Of a DNA stretch of 64,000 nucleotides, positions 61,438 through 64,000 are shown piece after piece. Numbering within the stretch: the stretch's first letter is position 1; each line of letters begins with the position of its first letter. Made by a program: the position numbers and the translations under genes. Source of the DNA: Bacteroidota bacterium. GTDB taxonomy: Bacteria; Bacteroidota; Bacteroidia; B-17B0; Aurantibacillaceae. The DNA lies in NCBI GenBank assembly GCA_029237825.1, contig JAQZBQ010000010.1, positions 1 through 64,000 on the forward strand, in the 5' to 3' direction. Below the pieces are notes generated by a model. It searched no databases, was not told the origin of the DNA, and saw only the letters and a list, made by a program, of their open reading frames with translations.

Positions 61438-63638
61438 TTAGGCAATGTATTTGGCGCAACTGGAGCAGTTTCTCCGTATCCCTTGGCAATAAGTTTTTCC
61501 TTCGGCACACCCTTTTTTAATAAGGCAGTTACAACAGACTGCGACCGTGCCTGAGACAATGTCATATTAGCAGCATCATTTCCTTTATTATCTGTATGGC
61601 CAGACACTTCGATTACAAGCTCCGGATATTCCTTCATTAAAGCAACCAGTTTATCAATTTCCACTCCCGATTCTTTTCTAAGAATAGATTTATTTGAATC
61701 AAAGAAAATATTATTCAGTACGATTTTAGAACCCACTTCCACTTTGTCCAGTACAACATCTTTCTGCAACAGTGAATACTCTGCTAATTTAGGGACATTA
61801 ATGTTTTCTGAATGAAACAAGTATCCCTTTGCCTCATATGAGATATTGTAATTTTGGCCGCGGTTCACCACAAAGTAATAGGCTCCTGAATCAATGGTAG
61901 TATAAATTGTCTCCAGCAAATTTCCTGTTAAATTATCTTTCACCACAATTTCTGCACCTGGTATGGCTTTTCCATTTTTATTCCGTACCACTCCTTTAAC
62001 ACCCATTGTTCCGGGAGTTTTCGTATCGTCGTTAACCATTTGAAGCGTAAAATTCCGTTCAATTTCCTGATAGGCAGAATTTGGAGCAATCACCAACGAA
62101 ATGGAAACCGGTTGATACTCCTGTGCTTCAAAGTTTACTTTATAGGTTTTCCCCTTTACACCCGGAGCTAAAATCATTAAATATTTACCGGTTTTCTCAT
62201 TAGGGCGAATATCCTGAAGTACCAAACCATTTTCATCCATCACTGTGATACGCGCATTAGCCGGATGTTTATTTTCACCGTTAAATCGGAGAAGGCCTTT
62301 TAGTAAGGTTAATGGTTCACATACTGAGCGTTCAAAATCAATCCGGTAAATATCTTTATCCCCAATACCGCCTTTACGGTTCGAAGAAAGATAAGCGCGT
62401 TTACCGTCAGCAGATTGTACGAAAAAAATATCATGATCCGGCGTATTAATAGGAGCCCTTAAATTTTCGGGTTCGCTCCATTTACCGTCAGCTCCTCGGG
62501 TTGTTTTAAAAACATCAAATCCGCCCATGTTTTTATGCCCCTTTGAACTAAAAAACATCGTTACGCCGTCTGGATGAATAAAAGGCGCTTCTTCATCCTC
62601 TTTCGTATTAATAGTTGGTCCCATATTAGTAGCCTTACTCCATTCGCCATTTGGTAATTTTTCGCAGCTCCAGATATCTCTACCGCCAAATCCACCTTCT
62701 TTTCTGTTACTCACAAAGTAAAGCGTGTTTCCATCAACAGACATCGTGGCGTGCGTTTCCCAGTCTGGAGAGTTAACGCTTGCACCAATCGGCAGCAAAG
62801 GTGACCATATTTCACCTTCTAACCGGCTGTAATAAATATCCCCGCCATTCACGTCCTTGTATACAAAAAGCAAACTTCCATCGGGTGATAGGCCAATATT
62901 TGCTTCATTGCCCGAGGTGTTGATGGTTGACGCAATTTGTGTGGCTTCGCCCCAGCTACCGTTTCTACGCTTGGTGCTCAGATAAATGTCTTCCATATAT
63001 AACCCGTCATCCGATTTTTCCCGACCCGTACTACCAGGCCGTCTTGAGGTAAATATCAGTGTTGATTCATCCGCAGAAATTACCGGTGCATAATCCGGGA
63101 AAGGAGAATTGATACTATCCCCTAAATTTACTACCCTTACCCTTGCGGTATCTTTTGTAAATTCCTGGGCATTGGTGTTTTTCTGAAGTTCTTTATCTAG
63201 TTCTGCTGTAAGGGAAGGATTTCTGTCGCCAACCTGTTCTTTGAACTTTTGGAAATTGACATAGGAAGCAATAAAATTATAATTTAATCGATAGGCTTCC
63301 GCCAGATAATAAAATGCCTGATCGGACGCTCTTTTTTCCAATGGGTTTTCAGGAGAGTAATTATGTGTTACATTTTTTACCGCCCTTTCAAGGTGATACA
63401 CTGCTTTCTCTTTTTCAGGCGATTGCAGGTAACATAAACCCAGCTTATAATTGATATTAGCTGAACTCGAATCAATTTGATAAGCCTCCTGAAAACTTCT
63501 AAGAGCCAAGGGATAATTTTCTTCCAGCATCAGGTAATTACCCTCAACAAACTTTTCCCGATACAATGTTTTATTACTCTGAGAATGAACGCTATGAGTT
63601 GTAATACCTAAAACAAAAAATAAAATGATTTTCTTCAT
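61356..63638 (-). CDS. PD40/OmpA envelope protein with altered C-terminus
   Basis: A 760-residue envelope protein: signal peptide (1-19), a TPR-like region (about 30-150), WD40-like PD40 repeats (about 180-410: TLIFTSRRPGSTGRE, TLYFVSNRKEGGFGGRDIW), two carboxypeptidase-regulatory beta domains (about 440-525 and 540-620) and an OmpA peptidoglycan-binding domain (about 635-735: IFFDSNKSILRKES, VEVSGHTDNKGNDAANMTLS-like core). The domain breaks off after NTLPNGK: the expected GRxxNRR ending is absent and replaced by KGILTKKIKDFLFLSAFLHWE-like residues. This suggests a frameshift or fusion. A -7 box lies at 63663-63670. Confidence 0.88.
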   Translation of the reverse strand: MKKIILFFVLGITTHSVHSQSNKTLYREKFVEGNYLMLEENYPLALRSFQEAYQIDSSSANINYKLGLCYLQSPEKEKAVYHLERAVKNVTHNYSPENPLEKRASDQAFYYLAEAYRLNYNFIASYVNFQKFKEQVGDRNPSLTAELDKELQKNTNAQEFTKDTARVRVVNLGDSINSPFPDYAPVISADESTLIFTSRRPGSTGREKSDDGLYMEDIYLSTKRRNGSWGEATQIASTINTSGNEANIGLSPDGSLLFVYKDVNGGDIYYSRLEGEIWSPLLPIGASVNSPDWETHATMSVDGNTLYFVSNRKEGGFGGRDIWSCEKLPNGEWSKATNMGPTINTKEDEEAPFIHPDGVTMFFSSKGHKNMGGFDVFKTTRGADGKWSEPENLRAPINTPDHDIFFVQSADGKRAYLSSNRKGGIGDKDIYRIDFERSVCEPLTLLKGLLRFNGENKHPANARITVMDENGLVLQDIRPNEKTGKYLMILAPGVKGKTYKVNFEAQEYQPVSISLVIAPNSAYQEIERNFTLQMVNDDTKTPGTMGVKGVVRNKNGKAIPGAEIVVKDNLTGNLLETIYTTIDSGAYYFVVNRGQNYNISYEAKGYLFHSENINVPKLAEYSLLQKDVVLDKVEVGSKIVLNNIFFDSNKSILRKESGVEIDKLVALMKEYPELVIEVSGHTDNKGNDAANMTLSQARSQSVVTALLKKGVPKEKLIAKGYGETAPVAPNTLPNGKPDLKGILTKKIKDFLFLSAFLHWE

Positions 63639-63662
63639 GAATTAAAAAAAACAGTAAAGTTT

Positions 63663-63670
63663 CAAATATA
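63663..63670 (-). promoter_or_regulatory. -7 box TATATTTG
   Basis: Perfect TAnnTTTG on the minus strand, 24 nt before ATG 63638. Confidence 0.55.
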
Positions 63671-63781
63671 ATCATTTCAATACGACGGTTTTGATAAACT
63701 ATGAACAATAACGGTACAACCCTCGAAAAAGTGAACAAATTAAAATATGCATCAGAGTGAAAATTCTTTCGGGATTTGATT

Positions 63782-63789
63782 TATATTTG
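63782..63789 (+). promoter_or_regulatory. -7 box TATATTTG
   Basis: Perfect TAnnTTTG, 5 nt before ATG 63795. Confidence 0.6.
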
Positions 63790-63794
63790 ATCAA

Positions 63795-64000
63795 ATGAAG
63801 TACTGCCTGTTTATATTATTTTTATTCCCTTTATCTCTTTTATCTTCCAATGGTGAAGGACCGATTGCCCCAAGATCCGCAGCATTGGGGCATGCATCCT
63901 TAACCCTTTTCGATGCCTGGAGTGTGAGAAATAACCAGGGTAGTTTAGGTTTTGTCCGTAAGGGAGAGGCGGCGGCTTTTTATGAAAACCGTTTTTTGGT
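63795..64000 (+). CDS. Partial PorV/PorQ-like outer-membrane barrel protein
   Basis: The gene runs off the window after 68 codons. Signal peptide MKYCLFILFLFPLSLLS. The mature start (GPIAPRSAALGHASLTLFDAWSV, then NNQGSLGFV) has the layout R-A-A-L-G-x-A-x-x-x-x-D-x-W-S-x-x-x-N-x-G of PorV/PorQ-type outer-membrane proteins, which take part in T9SS attachment. The family call rests on a short segment only. Confidence 0.6.
   Translation, partial: MKYCLFILFLFPLSLLSSNGEGPIAPRSAALGHASLTLFDAWSVRNNQGSLGFVRKGEAAAFYENRFL

Overview
The window is chromosomal DNA of a member of the Bacteroidota. The evidence is the Bacteroidota -7 promoter box (TAnnTTTG) upstream of many genes, a PorP/SprF-type outer-membrane protein of the type IX secretion system (T9SS), at least six secreted proteins with T9SS C-terminal sorting domains (type A and the gliding-motility CHU_C type), an outer-membrane beta-barrel/GLPGLI gene pair, and lipoproteins with FxxC lipoboxes. 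The base composition is moderately AT-rich. I cannot fix the family. No rRNA, tRNA, CRISPR array, transposase or phage gene was seen.

Layout. 0-9 kb: an FAD amine-oxidase-type enzyme divergent from a secreted protein with a 13-copy Ala/Lys/Glu coiled-coil repeat; a methyltransferase; a short operon of an unknown protein and an acetyltransferase; a Ppx/GppA phosphatase; and a SPOR protein plus PorP/SprF operon. 9-15.6 kb: a small secreted protein followed by a 2040-residue T9SS adhesin. 15.6-24 kb: an accessory region of small genes (DUF3606, PAS, FN3, response regulator, MsrB-like, lipoprotein), two T9SS cargo proteins, one copy of a dispersed hairpin repeat and an exact-period 21-bp minisatellite. 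24-29 kb: a type ISP-like restriction-modification protein without a helicase, then two tandem thioredoxin-like genes. 29-33 kb: a four-gene signalling operon on the minus strand (response regulator, RsbQ-like hydrolase, PAS histidine kinase, orphan sensor domain), with a PAS gene and a lipoprotein beside it. 33-40 kb: membrane proteins, a cyanophycinase plus isoaspartyl-peptidase pair, a zinc alcohol dehydrogenase, a 635-bp gap holding a nested inverted-repeat element and further copies of the dispersed repeat, and pyrophosphatase. 40-45.4 kb: an overlapping operon uvrB-prmC-tonB-hutH. 45.5-64 kb: a secreted M43 metalloprotease, a TPR/SpoIIE phosphatase divergent from a Kelch protein, an endonuclease III with a Cys-to-His change in its cluster motif, L-2-hydroxyglutarate oxidase, an FAH-family hydrolase, GAPDH, the TonB-type barrel/GLPGLI pair, a second CHU_C protein, a frameshifted small gene, an OmpA/PD40 protein with an abnormal C-terminus, and the start of a PorV/PorQ-like barrel gene.

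How the genes fit together. Much of the window serves the cell surface: T9SS machinery (SprF), its cargo (adhesins, protease, Kelch and beta-propeller proteins) and periplasmic anchors (SPOR, OmpA). Signalling genes (PAS, response regulators, RsbQ, SpoIIE phosphatase) are numerous. Housekeeping functions (UvrB, PrmC, GAPDH, pyrophosphatase, Nth) are interspersed. The least explained material is non-coding: the 21-bp array, the dispersed repeat, the nested hairpin element, and a set of genes whose -7 box lies only 4-6 nt before the start codon, which suggests leaderless or nearly leaderless mRNAs.
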